This document shows positions 26,522-34,986 of a stretch of 64,000 nt of DNA, one piece after another (the stretch's first letter is position 1; the number at the start of each line of letters is the position of its first letter). Both the position numbers and the translations under genes were made by a program. The stretch lies in assembly GCA_014872805.1 (NCBI GenBank), contig WKFN01000012.1:277970-341969 (forward strand), given 5' to 3'. The DNA is from Opacimonas sp014872805. Its GTDB lineage: Bacteria; Pseudomonadota; Gammaproteobacteria; Enterobacterales; Alteromonadaceae. A model generated the notes under the pieces. The model saw only the letters and a list, made by a program, of their open reading frames with translations. It made no database searches and had not been told where the DNA came from.

Positions 26522-27415
26522 TTAGCCGTTTTTACTGGCTAAATATTCTTTGAATGCTGGACCTATCTCTGGATGACGCAAGGCAAAATCCACATTGGCT
26601 TTCATATAGCCAATCTTAGAACCGCAATCGTGACTCTTGCCTTTCATATAATAGGCATCAACTTGTTCTAAATTCATCAATGACGCAATGGCATCGGTAA
26701 GCTGAACTTCACCGCCCGCACCAGGAGGCGTAAACTCTAGTAACTCCCAGATCTTTTCAGACAATACATAACGCCCGACAACTGCCAAGTTTGAAGGCGC
26801 CTCGTCTTTGGCCGGTTTTTCAACCGTTGCATGGATCTTCGCTGATTGACCGGCAGTAATTTTTGCGCCGTCTAAATCGACTACGCCAAATTTACTCACT
26901 TCCTCTTCTGGTACTTCTTCGACCATAACTTGAGACACGCGATTAGTATTAAAGCGCGAAACCATTTCGGCAAGGTTATCTTTTTTAAGGTTACTCGCCG
27001 CATCATCCATGATCACATCAGGTAGTACTACAGCAAATGGGTTATCACCAACGACAGGGTGAGCACACATAATTGCATGTCCTAAACCATTTGCAACACC
27101 TTGACGCACGTGCATGATGGTGACGTCTTTCGGCACAATGGCTTGTACATCTTCTAGTAGCTGACGCTTAACCCGTTTCTCAAGCGTTGCTTCAAGCTCA
27201 AATGATGTATCAAAATGGTTTTCGATGGAATTTTTAGAAGCGTGCGTGACTAAGACAATCTCGCGAATACCCGCCGCAACACATTCATTGACCACGTATT
27301 GAATAAGAGGCTTGTCCACAACTGGGAGCATTTCTTTTGGGATCGCCTTGGTGGCAGGTAGCATTCGAGTACCTAAACCGGCAACAGGAATGACGGCTTT
27401 TTTAACTTGACTCAT
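26522..27415 (-). CDS. galU: UTP-glucose-1-phosphate uridylyltransferase
   Basis: Makes UDP-glucose for surface polysaccharides. The 297-residue protein has the nucleotide-binding start IPVAGLGTRMLPATKAIPKE (residues about 9-28) and VVDKPLIQYVVNECV. It is 4 bp after ugd in the same direction, so the product is made together with the enzyme that oxidises it. Confidence 0.96.
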   Translation of the reverse strand: MSQVKKAVIPVAGLGTRMLPATKAIPKEMLPVVDKPLIQYVVNECVAAGIREIVLVTHASKNSIENHFDTSFELEATLEKRVKRQLLEDVQAIVPKDVTIMHVRQGVANGLGHAIMCAHPVVGDNPFAVVLPDVIMDDAASNLKKDNLAEMVSRFNTNRVSQVMVEEVPEEEVSKFGVVDLDGAKITAGQSAKIHATVEKPAKDEAPSNLAVVGRYVLSEKIWELLEFTPPGAGGEVQLTDAIASLMNLEQVDAYYMKGKSHDCGSKIGYMKANVDFALRHPEIGPAFKEYLASKNG

Positions 27416-27419
27416 TAAT

Positions 27420-28760
27420 TTAATATCCTTTTACTGAAAGACCACGTCCAATACCATAGTACGCAAGATCATATTCCGACACAACACTCGGTTCATAGAT
27501 ATTTCGACCATCGAAGATTGCTTTGTCTGTCAGAGTGCTTGCTAAGAAATCAAAGTCGGGTGCTCTGAATGCTTGCCACTCAGTACATACAACCAGTGCA
27601 GCTGCATCTGTCACCGCCGCCTCTTTGGTGCCCATCAGCCTGAAATCAGCACGATGTCCATATATTCTTTGAGCTTCATCCATCGCTTCCGGATCATAAG
27701 CTTGTACGGTTGCACCGGCATCCCATAGTTTTTCCAATAATACGCGTGATGATGCTTCACGCATATCATCAGTATTAGGTTTAAATGCCAATCCCCAAAG
27801 AGCAATGGTTTTACCAGTTAAATCCTGATTAAAATGGGTCATTAAATAATCAAATAATTTGGATTTTTGATTTTGATTTACTTGCTCAACGGCTTCTAAT
27901 ACTTTAGCTTGATGACCGATGGCATTGGCAGAGCGAATGAGAGCTTGCACATCCTTGGGAAAACATGACCCCCCATAACCGCAACCAGGATAGATGAATT
28001 GATAGCCAATACGTGGATCAGAACCGATACCTTTGCGCACATGTTCAATATCAGCACCAAACTTTTCGGCTAAGTTTGCCATTTCATTCATAAATGAAAT
28101 TTTAGTGGCTAGCATACAGTTAGCCGCATATTTGGTTAGTTCAGCACTGCGAATGTCCATTTTGATGACGCGGTCGTTGTTGCGATTAAACGGATAATAC
28201 AACTCGCGAAGTTTTTTCTCGGCAAACTCAGAATCGGTTCCAATAATGATCCGGTCAGGTCGCATACAGTCACTGACCGCTGCGCCTTCTTTGAGAAACT
28301 CTGGATTAGACACGACATCATAAGTGAGGTCTTTTTGTAGGTCGCGCAGCGTTGTAGAGACTTGCTCTTTAACTTTATCGGCAGTACCAACCGGCACCGT
28401 CGATTTATTGATAATGATGGTGTGTCTATCCATATAAGTTGCGATGGTTTCAGCCACTTTTAATACATACTGTAAATCCGCAGAGCCATCTTCATCAGGA
28501 GGCGTACCTACCGCGATAAAAATAACATTGCCATGTACAACACCAGCTCCAGCGTCAGTTGTGAAATCAAGGCGTTGTGCCTCATAGTTTGCAGTGACCA
28601 GCGGGGTGAGACCGGGCTCATAAATTGGAATGCTGCCTTCTTTGAGGGCATCTACTTTGCGTTGGTCGACATCAACACACAAAACATCATGCCCGACATC
28701 AGCGAGAACTGCGGCTTGGACTAGTCCCACATAACCAATACCAAATACGGTAACTTTCAT
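27420..28760 (-). CDS. ugd: UDP-glucose 6-dehydrogenase
   Basis: Oxidises UDP-glucose to UDP-glucuronate with two NAD. The 446-residue protein has the Rossmann motif VFGIGYVGLVQA at the N-terminus and the catalytic Cys in GGSCFPKDVQAL (about residue 263). The start at 28760 has AAGGA upstream and gives the family N-terminus; the open extension to 28811 is not supported. UDP-glucuronate points to an acidic capsule or exopolysaccharide; galU follows. Confidence 0.95.
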   Translation of the reverse strand: MKVTVFGIGYVGLVQAAVLADVGHDVLCVDVDQRKVDALKEGSIPIYEPGLTPLVTANYEAQRLDFTTDAGAGVVHGNVIFIAVGTPPDEDGSADLQYVLKVAETIATYMDRHTIIINKSTVPVGTADKVKEQVSTTLRDLQKDLTYDVVSNPEFLKEGAAVSDCMRPDRIIIGTDSEFAEKKLRELYYPFNRNNDRVIKMDIRSAELTKYAANCMLATKISFMNEMANLAEKFGADIEHVRKGIGSDPRIGYQFIYPGCGYGGSCFPKDVQALIRSANAIGHQAKVLEAVEQVNQNQKSKLFDYLMTHFNQDLTGKTIALWGLAFKPNTDDMREASSRVLLEKLWDAGATVQAYDPEAMDEAQRIYGHRADFRLMGTKEAAVTDAAALVVCTEWQAFRAPDFDFLASTLTDKAIFDGRNIYEPSVVSEYDLAYYGIGRGLSVKGY

Positions 28761-28938
28761 ACTTATCCTTAAATCTAGAATCCAATCACTTTCGTTATCG
28801 GCACATTTCAATCAATTTAAAGACAGTCTGGTTTCACATTTATGAAGGAAAAAAGACAGAACAATTAAACCTACCATCAAATAGCAGTTTCCACTATTAT
28901 ATGCTTTGAATTTTCATGTCATATAAGAAGGTATAAGA

Positions 28939-30462
28939 ATGACAACAAAAAACCTCGACAAATCTCTCGACACCGGCTTCTTTGGCCATCCTATGGGTTT
29001 GCAAACCCTGTTTATGACAGAAATGTGGGAGCGTATGTCCTACTATGGGATGCGCGCATTACTGGTCTTATATATGACAGCTACTTTGCAAGAAGGCGGC
29101 TTAGGTATTACCGTTGCCATGGCAGGTGCTATTTACGGCCTGTATACAGGTGCTGTATATTTTATGGGATTACCTGGAGGTTGGTTGGCTGACCGCCTCA
29201 TTGGTGGACAAAAAGCCGTATGGTATGGCGGTATTATTATCATGCTAGGCCATATTATTTTGGCTATTCCTGCCGCAAGTTCATTTTACATAGGGTTAAT
29301 CTTTGTTGTCGTCGGCACCGGTCTACTCAAGCCGAATATCGGTGCAATCGTTGGGCAGCTGTATAGTGCCCAAGATCGCCGTCGTGACTCTGGCTATACC
29401 TTGTATTATATGGGTATTAATATTGGGGCCGTGATTGGTTACACAGTGTGCGGTTACCTACAAGTCGAATTCAGTTATCATCACGCATTTGGTGCAGCTG
29501 CCGTGGGTATGTTTATTGGTTTAGTGCAATATAAGCTTACTGTAAAAAATCTTGGCTCCGTCGCTGCAGCCCCTATCCAACCACTTACACCAAGTGCACA
29601 ACGCAACACCTATGGGGCAATCATAGCGTTCTTAATTGTCGTCGCGATTGTTACTGCAATGGCGATGTCTGGCGCAATTGTGATTGACCCAGTTCCGGTG
29701 GCCAAATCGGTTGCTGTGATATTTTGTCTGATCTTTTTGGGCTACTTTGGTGCGATTTATTTTGGTGGAAACCTGACCCCTAATGAGAAAAAAGGCATGA
29801 ATGCATTGTTCTTAATTTGTGTCGCATCGGCCTGTTTCTGGTCTGGTTTCGAACAAGCGGGTTCATCATTGAACTTATTTGGTCGTGATTATACTGATCG
29901 TATGTTGGGCGATTTTGAAATTCCAACGGCCTGGTTCCAGTCTGCCAACTCGTTTTTCATCATCATTCTATCCCCTTTTTTTGCGGCATTATGGATAAAT
30001 CTTGCCAAACGCATGATCACGCCAAGCTATACCGTTAAATGCGCGATTGGTTTAATCATTATGGCTTCTGGCTTTATCGTTATGTTCTTTGCTGCTCAAT
30101 ATGCCGCAGCGGGTCTTAAAGTAGCGCCATATTGGTTGGTGGCAACCTATTTTTTGCACACGGTAGGTGAGCTCTGTTTGAGCCCTGTAGCATTATCAGC
30201 TGTGTCAAAACTCTCTCCACAGCGTTTCTTAGGACAAATGATGGGGGTATTTGTACTGACTTACTCTATTGGTAATGTGATTGCAGGTCTTCTATCAGGT
30301 AACTTTGACCCGAACAATGTCGAGCAAATGCCAAACTTATATTTACAAATTTCACTATTTGGCGTCGGTGTAGGCATTATTTTGGTATTATTGGCGTTCA
30401 AATCAAAACTCTGGGAACAAGCTGCCGAAAGCGAAGCTGAAGCGGATGCACAAAAGGCCTAA
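28939..30462 (+). CDS. Proton-dependent oligopeptide (POT) transporter
   Basis: Inner-membrane di/tripeptide-proton symporter of the POT/PTR2 family, 507 residues with about 14 membrane helices. The ExxERFxYYG signature appears as EMWERMSYYGMRALL (residues about 28-42), and GTGLLKPNIGAIVGQLY and a late FLHTVGELCLSPVALS are further family motifs. AAGG precedes the ATG. Substrate range cannot be read from sequence. A small membrane-protein gene follows after 12 bp. Confidence 0.93.
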   Translation: MTTKNLDKSLDTGFFGHPMGLQTLFMTEMWERMSYYGMRALLVLYMTATLQEGGLGITVAMAGAIYGLYTGAVYFMGLPGGWLADRLIGGQKAVWYGGIIIMLGHIILAIPAASSFYIGLIFVVVGTGLLKPNIGAIVGQLYSAQDRRRDSGYTLYYMGINIGAVIGYTVCGYLQVEFSYHHAFGAAAVGMFIGLVQYKLTVKNLGSVAAAPIQPLTPSAQRNTYGAIIAFLIVVAIVTAMAMSGAIVIDPVPVAKSVAVIFCLIFLGYFGAIYFGGNLTPNEKKGMNALFLICVASACFWSGFEQAGSSLNLFGRDYTDRMLGDFEIPTAWFQSANSFFIIILSPFFAALWINLAKRMITPSYTVKCAIGLIIMASGFIVMFFAAQYAAAGLKVAPYWLVATYFLHTVGELCLSPVALSAVSKLSPQRFLGQMMGVFVLTYSIGNVIAGLLSGNFDPNNVEQMPNLYLQISLFGVGVGIILVLLAFKSKLWEQAAESEAEADAQKA

Positions 30463-30474
30463 ATCTACCTATTT

Positions 30475-30774
30475 ATGATGAAATTTTATTTTTCAACACA
30501 ATCCATCGACAGTCTGCGTCAGTATCCACTGACGCAGCGCATGGCTTATCTCGATGAAGCCGCAAAAAAAATGACAATACCCGAGAAAACTTTATTAAAT
30601 GTACTAAAGTTAATTGTGATAGTCCCCTTTTTCATTTTGCTATTACGCGTTGTGAACGATTGGACATCACTTTTATGGGCTGGATTGGTTTTGCTACTTT
30701 ATCCTTTGCTCGTTCGGCCGATACAACATTCAATGAGTGTAAAATACCTACCTAAGGTGTTGCCCAAAGAGTAG
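30475..30774 (+). CDS. Small uncharacterised membrane protein
   Basis: 99 residues: a charged N-terminal region (YFSTQSIDSLRQYPLTQRMA, then a Lys-rich helix) and two adjacent membrane helices (about residues 43-60 and 65-82, VIVPFFILLLRVV and LLWAGLVLLLYPLLV). The pattern resembles small proteins seen in other Alteromonadales, but I cannot name the family with confidence. Likely co-transcribed with the peptide transporter 12 bp upstream. Confidence 0.65.
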   Translation: MMKFYFSTQSIDSLRQYPLTQRMAYLDEAAKKMTIPEKTLLNVLKLIVIVPFFILLLRVVNDWTSLLWAGLVLLLYPLLVRPIQHSMSVKYLPKVLPKE

Positions 30775-30833
30775 ACAGGGTGGCATAGGATGTTCCTTAG
30801 GTAGTCTTTTGACAACCAAACAAGGAAGTACCC

Positions 30834-31856
30834 ATGCAGACGATTCTCGTTACTGGTGGAGCTGGTTACATTGGCTCCCACACTGTTTTACAATTACTTG
30901 AACAAGATTACCGCGTTATCGTTTTAGATAACCTTTCCAATTCTTCCGCTGAATCTCTCAAACGCGTATGCGAATTGACCCAAAAAGATCTTACCTTCAT
31001 CCAAGGCGATATTCGTGATAAAGCGTGTTTAAACGAGATCTTTGCGCAAAATGAAATTGATTCAGTGATTCACTTTGCCGGATTAAAAGCGGTTGGAGAG
31101 TCTGTCGAAAAGCCCCTTAACTATTATGAAAACAATGTCTATGGCACCGTTTGCTTAACCCAAGTCATGGCCAAACATGCGGTCAAAAAGATTGTATTTT
31201 CATCTTCGGCAACCGTATATGGTGATCCAGTTGCACTGCCTTTGCGAGAAGATATGCCAACAGGATCCCCCACCAATCCCTACGGCAAAAGCAAATTAAT
31301 GGTGGAGCAAGTCTTACAAGATTTACTCATCTCAGATAATCAATGGCAAATCGTCGTCTTGCGCTATTTCAATCCCGTTGGCGCACATGAATCCGGTTTA
31401 ATCGGAGAAGATCCGAACGGGATCCCAAACAACCTAATGCCATTTATCAGCCAAACGGCTATGGGTAAACGAGAACGCGTCAGAGTATTTGGTAATGACT
31501 ACCCGACTAAAGACGGAACGGGTGTGCGTGATTATATTCATGTTGTAGATTTAGCAGCAGGTCATCTGCAAGCCTTACAGCGATTTTGCCAGGATATTGC
31601 TCTCGATATTATCAACCTTGGCACCGGTGTTGGCTACAGTGTCATGCAAATGCTAGATGCTTTTGGCCAAGCGTGCGGTCACCCTGTTCCTTTTCAGGTT
31701 GTAGAACGCCGACCAGGTGACATCGCAGCCTGCTGGGCAGACCCGAGCACTGCATTCAGCAAGTTAGGTTGGGAAGCAAAGCGAGGGATTACAGAAATGT
31801 GCGCCGACGCATGGCGCTGGCAATCCAATAACCCCAATGGGTACAAATCAGTTTAA
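30834..31856 (+). CDS. galE: UDP-glucose 4-epimerase
   Basis: Interconverts UDP-glucose and UDP-galactose using bound NAD. The 340-residue short-chain dehydrogenase has the NAD site VTGGAGYIGSHTV at the N-terminus, the catalytic Ser/Thr in SSSATVYGD and the YxxxK pair in NPYGKSK. AAGGA precedes the ATG. Together with galU and ugd nearby it supplies nucleotide sugars for surface polysaccharides, though it is a separate transcript. Confidence 0.96.
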   Translation: MQTILVTGGAGYIGSHTVLQLLEQDYRVIVLDNLSNSSAESLKRVCELTQKDLTFIQGDIRDKACLNEIFAQNEIDSVIHFAGLKAVGESVEKPLNYYENNVYGTVCLTQVMAKHAVKKIVFSSSATVYGDPVALPLREDMPTGSPTNPYGKSKLMVEQVLQDLLISDNQWQIVVLRYFNPVGAHESGLIGEDPNGIPNNLMPFISQTAMGKRERVRVFGNDYPTKDGTGVRDYIHVVDLAAGHLQALQRFCQDIALDIINLGTGVGYSVMQMLDAFGQACGHPVPFQVVERRPGDIAACWADPSTAFSKLGWEAKRGITEMCADAWRWQSNNPNGYKSV

Positions 31857-31871
31857 TTCTGTCTGTGATGT

Positions 31872-31892
31872 CGACGACTTTCGTAGTCGTCG
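31872..31892. terminator. Hairpin between galE and mlaA
   Basis: CGACGACT (31872-31879) pairs with AGTCGTCG (31885-31892) over a 5-base TTCGT loop. There is no T run on either side, so termination would be weak or Rho-assisted. galE and mlaA converge here. Confidence 0.5.
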
Positions 31893-31899
31893 GCAGAAG

Positions 31900-32700
31900 T
31901 TATTGAACTGGAGGAGTGTCTTCCAACAGATCATCAAAAGCCTCAAAGTCATCTAATAATTCATCATCCACTTGGGACTCAATCTGTCCATCTTTAACTT
32001 GGAACTCTAAGTTCTGAAAGTATGCATTTTTGACCAAGGAATATGGATCTAATGAGCTTTGTAGGTTAGCTTCTTGCTCTAGAGCGCGAGCTCGCCCTTC
32101 CAAAATACTGACTAATATTGTAGCAAGATTAAAATTACTGTTCAGCGCCTGCATTGGAAACACTTGTGAATCGACCACATCTCCGGTACTAGAGCGAATA
32201 TCAGTTGGACCTCGTGCCGGTAACATCAAATATGGGCCAGTTTCCAATCCCCATACCGCCAGCGTTTCCCCAAAACTTTCTTCCTTAGCTGGCAATTCCA
32301 TCATGTCAGCCACATCAAAGACACCTAACACACCCACTGTAGAGTTAATCAAAAACCGGGCAAGTGAGACCATAGTGCCGTCTAATTTACCTTGCGCAGC
32401 ATTATTCAGTAAGTTTGCTGGCTCCTCAAGGTTCTCGACCGCGTTGCGCAAACCACTGCGAACGGGAGTGGGTGTGATGGCAACATATCCTTGGGTAACC
32501 GGCTTCAGGAAAAATCGGTCTAAGACTTCATAATTGAAATCCCACATGGTGCGATTAAAACCTTCAAGTGGGTCTCTCGGATCGCCTTGAACATGGTTAG
32601 TTTGAGCTGAAGATGCTTCCTGCTTTATCGACGCGCAGCCACTCCCGAGTATCAGTATTACAGCCAATAAAATACTCTTTCCTAAAGTTAATCCTTTCAC
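31900..32700 (-). CDS. mlaA: Outer-membrane lipid asymmetry lipoprotein MlaA (VacJ)
   Basis: Outer-membrane component of the Mla pathway, which removes misplaced phospholipids from the outer leaflet. The 266-residue lipoprotein has a signal peptide ending in the lipobox GSGC (Cys about residue 22) and the family blocks DPLEGFNRTMWDFNYEVLDR, VENLEEPANLLNN and LPARGPTDIRSSTG. It overlaps the end of ccmI by 4 bp, so it appears to be the last gene of the ccm operon rather than next to mlaBCDEF. Confidence 0.94.
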   Translation of the reverse strand: MKGLTLGKSILLAVILILGSGCASIKQEASSAQTNHVQGDPRDPLEGFNRTMWDFNYEVLDRFFLKPVTQGYVAITPTPVRSGLRNAVENLEEPANLLNNAAQGKLDGTMVSLARFLINSTVGVLGVFDVADMMELPAKEESFGETLAVWGLETGPYLMLPARGPTDIRSSTGDVVDSQVFPMQALNSNFNLATILVSILEGRARALEQEANLQSSLDPYSLVKNAYFQNLEFQVKDGQIESQVDDELLDDFEAFDDLLEDTPPVQ

Positions 32701-33938
32701 TTAATTTCCTCTTTAACAGTAATAGTCACGGCTTGGATTTGTTCTTTTCGTACCGGCATCACAATACTTCCGGTAAACTCTCCTGGCGCAGGAGCAACGT
32801 TATCGTCATAAGACAAACGCACAATTAATTCCACTTCTTCGACGTTTTTGAATGACCAATTCGCCACCATTGCATCAGTATGAATCAAGTTCACTAAGCT
32901 TGGCAGCGAAGTCAGGTTTAGTTTTTTAACTGCTACAGGCAAAGGTCTTGACCCAGCGGTATCGCGAGCAAAAACAAACATGGTCGTTGGCGTCAACTGA
33001 TTATCAGCTTCTAACCTACGATTAATCATATCAGTTGTATTGATTTTGATGGCAAACCCTGTTGGTTTGACCGTACCTCTCGCGTTGAGCTCATTAATTT
33101 TGGTTCGGATTTGCACCACTGCTGGGTTATCTTCAGGTAGCAAACCTGATACTTGCGCCAAATACAACTCTGCTGTTTCAGCATCATCCAATTGAGAGGC
33201 CGTCAATGCCAACATGAGCGCGGCGTTATTATTCTGCGGTTCACGTTCAAGAATATACTCTAATTGGGCTCTCGCTCGACGAAGATAATCAAGTTGATTA
33301 GGCATCATCAACGCTTGCGCATAATTCTCACGCGTATCCATGTTATCCGGTGCAATGGCTAAAGACTTATCATAAGCCTGATAGGCCTCTTCAAACATCT
33401 GCATACTTGCGTAAAGGCGTCCCAATAACATCCACCCAGTGCCGTCTTCATTTTCTGTATCGATGCGCGTGCGGATTGCAAGACTAAAATCTCGCACGTC
33501 TTGTAATGTAATATCGCCCCCCTCACCCATGATGATCTTTTGCGTTAGTTCATCCATGCGTTGATGAACATCATAGACATGGGCTAGTTTATCGACATTA
33601 TTAATGTTGAGATACAGACCGACACTCAGTCCTACTAATACCAAAAAACTGCCCCATACAAGCATCGAGCTTTGGCTAACAGCCCCCTTTTTTTGAGTAT
33701 TGCTCTCATCGACTAGAGCAAGTTTTAATTCTTTTATGGCTTGCTCTTTGTGCTTTTCTGTCATTACGCCTTGTGTGACTTCTTCTTCAAGTTCTGCAAT
33801 GCGTTGTTTAATCAATCGAGTATTAGATAATTGATAATCTGAATCATCTAAAGTTTGGCGACGTCGCCATAAAGGGATAGCGAAAAACACACCCGCAAGC
33901 ATCATTAGGCCTATGCCAATAAAAAAAAATGTTTGCAT
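32697..33938 (-). CDS. ccmI: Cytochrome c maturation protein CcmI
   Basis: Chaperone that holds apocytochrome c for heme attachment by CcmFH. The 413-residue protein has two membrane helices (about residues 4-22 and 89-107), an intervening cytoplasmic coiled region, then TPR repeats (about 150-280, for example WMLLGRLYASMQMFEEAYQAY) and a C-terminal beta domain. Last of the ccm genes, 11 bp after ccmH. Confidence 0.92.
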   Translation of the reverse strand: MQTFFFIGIGLMMLAGVFFAIPLWRRRQTLDDSDYQLSNTRLIKQRIAELEEEVTQGVMTEKHKEQAIKELKLALVDESNTQKKGAVSQSSMLVWGSFLVLVGLSVGLYLNINNVDKLAHVYDVHQRMDELTQKIIMGEGGDITLQDVRDFSLAIRTRIDTENEDGTGWMLLGRLYASMQMFEEAYQAYDKSLAIAPDNMDTRENYAQALMMPNQLDYLRRARAQLEYILEREPQNNNAALMLALTASQLDDAETAELYLAQVSGLLPEDNPAVVQIRTKINELNARGTVKPTGFAIKINTTDMINRRLEADNQLTPTTMFVFARDTAGSRPLPVAVKKLNLTSLPSLVNLIHTDAMVANWSFKNVEEVELIVRLSYDDNVAPAPGEFTGSIVMPVRKEQIQAVTITVKEEIK

Positions 33939-33949
33939 GAAAGATGTTC

Positions 33950-34393
33950 CTATTTATCTTCGTCAAGCAATGCTTGGGCTCTTGCTAAAGCGGCTTGCTC
34001 GTCTTGTGCGGTAAGTTTGTTGGGCTTTCTTCTTAAAATGACCACGATACCTAAAAGCACCACAAATATCGGTAACAGCCACAACCAAATGGTCGTACGA
34101 GTAACTGGGGGTTGATAATAAACAAAATCGCCGTATCGAGATTTCATAAATGCTACAACTTCTTCGTGATCCTGACCTTGGTTAATTAACTGATATACTT
34201 TGCGGCGCATATCATGGGCGATCATAGCATCTGAATCGGCAATATTTTGATTTTGACACATTGGGCAACGCAATGTTGCGGTGAGCTCTTTGAACAAGGC
34301 TTGCTGTTCGGGCGAGTCAAACTGATAGTTTTCCTGCGTCGCAAAAGAAGATGCGCTAAACAGAATGAGCAAGGCGACAACCATATATTTCAT
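33950..34393 (-). CDS. ccmH: Cytochrome c maturation protein CcmH
   Basis: Membrane thiol protein that keeps apocytochrome c cysteines reduced. The 147-residue protein has a signal sequence (1-19), the redox motif LRCPMCQNQNIADSDA with Cys43 and Cys46, and one C-terminal membrane helix (about 103-121). This is the short form without the TPR part, which is supplied by ccmI. It abuts ccmG (1-bp overlap). Confidence 0.94.
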   Translation of the reverse strand: MKYMVVALLILFSASSFATQENYQFDSPEQQALFKELTATLRCPMCQNQNIADSDAMIAHDMRRKVYQLINQGQDHEEVVAFMKSRYGDFVYYQPPVTRTTIWLWLLPIFVVLLGIVVILRRKPNKLTAQDEQAALARAQALLDEDK

Positions 34394-34986
34394 TACTCGG
34401 CCACTCCGTTAATCGTTTGCCCCGTCAACTCAAAGTAGATATCGGCAAACTTGTTTTGCCAAACGCGATGGTTGACATCACCAATATGATGCACGCGAAT
34501 GATACCATGTTGATCAATCAGCAAAGACTCAGGAGCACCGGTAACTCCTAAATCAAGTGATGTATCTCGATACACATCAAAAATATTATAAGCAAAAGGA
34601 TTGCCAAGACGGTCTGTTATATCAATGACTTCTTGTTGCACTCTTGCAAGGGTTTTGATCCCAAAATCTGGGTCGAGGTCTTGATCGTAATACAAGCCAA
34701 CAATATGCACCCCTTGTTCGGATAATGCGGTTAAATACGGTAATTCTACCTGACACGTTACGCACCAGACGCCCCAAACATTGAGCAAAGTAACTTTGCC
34801 ATCAAACACATCCTGTGTATACATAACTTCTGGTTGCATCAGATCAGGTAAAGTAAATTCTGGCATTGGGCGGTCTAAGGTCATCGCATCTCGCGCTTGC
34901 GGATCAGAAAATAGCCCCTGGAACAAAAAGACACACAAGCCCAAAAAGAACACCAAAGGAATCGCAAATTTGAGCTTATTTTGCAT
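34393..34986 (-). CDS. ccmG: Thiol:disulfide interchange protein CcmG/DsbE
   Basis: Membrane-anchored periplasmic thioredoxin that reduces the CcmH or apocytochrome disulfide. The 197-residue protein has an N-terminal membrane anchor (about residues 6-25) and the active site NVWGVWCVTCQ with Cys75 and Cys78. The usual form is WCPTC; here the cis-active-site Pro position of the CxxC pair is Val. The start at 34986 overlaps the end of ccmF by 11 bp; the upstream open frame to 35025 is inside ccmF and unlikely. Confidence 0.92.
   Translation of the reverse strand: MQNKLKFAIPLVFFLGLCVFLFQGLFSDPQARDAMTLDRPMPEFTLPDLMQPEVMYTQDVFDGKVTLLNVWGVWCVTCQVELPYLTALSEQGVHIVGLYYDQDLDPDFGIKTLARVQQEVIDITDRLGNPFAYNIFDVYRDTSLDLGVTGAPESLLIDQHGIIRVHHIGDVNHRVWQNKFADIYFELTGQTINGVAE

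Noticed and set aside
30475..30774. Reading the small membrane protein as a toxin or holin
   Set aside because: Two membrane helices and a charged N-terminus are not enough; no partner antitoxin or lysis gene is nearby.
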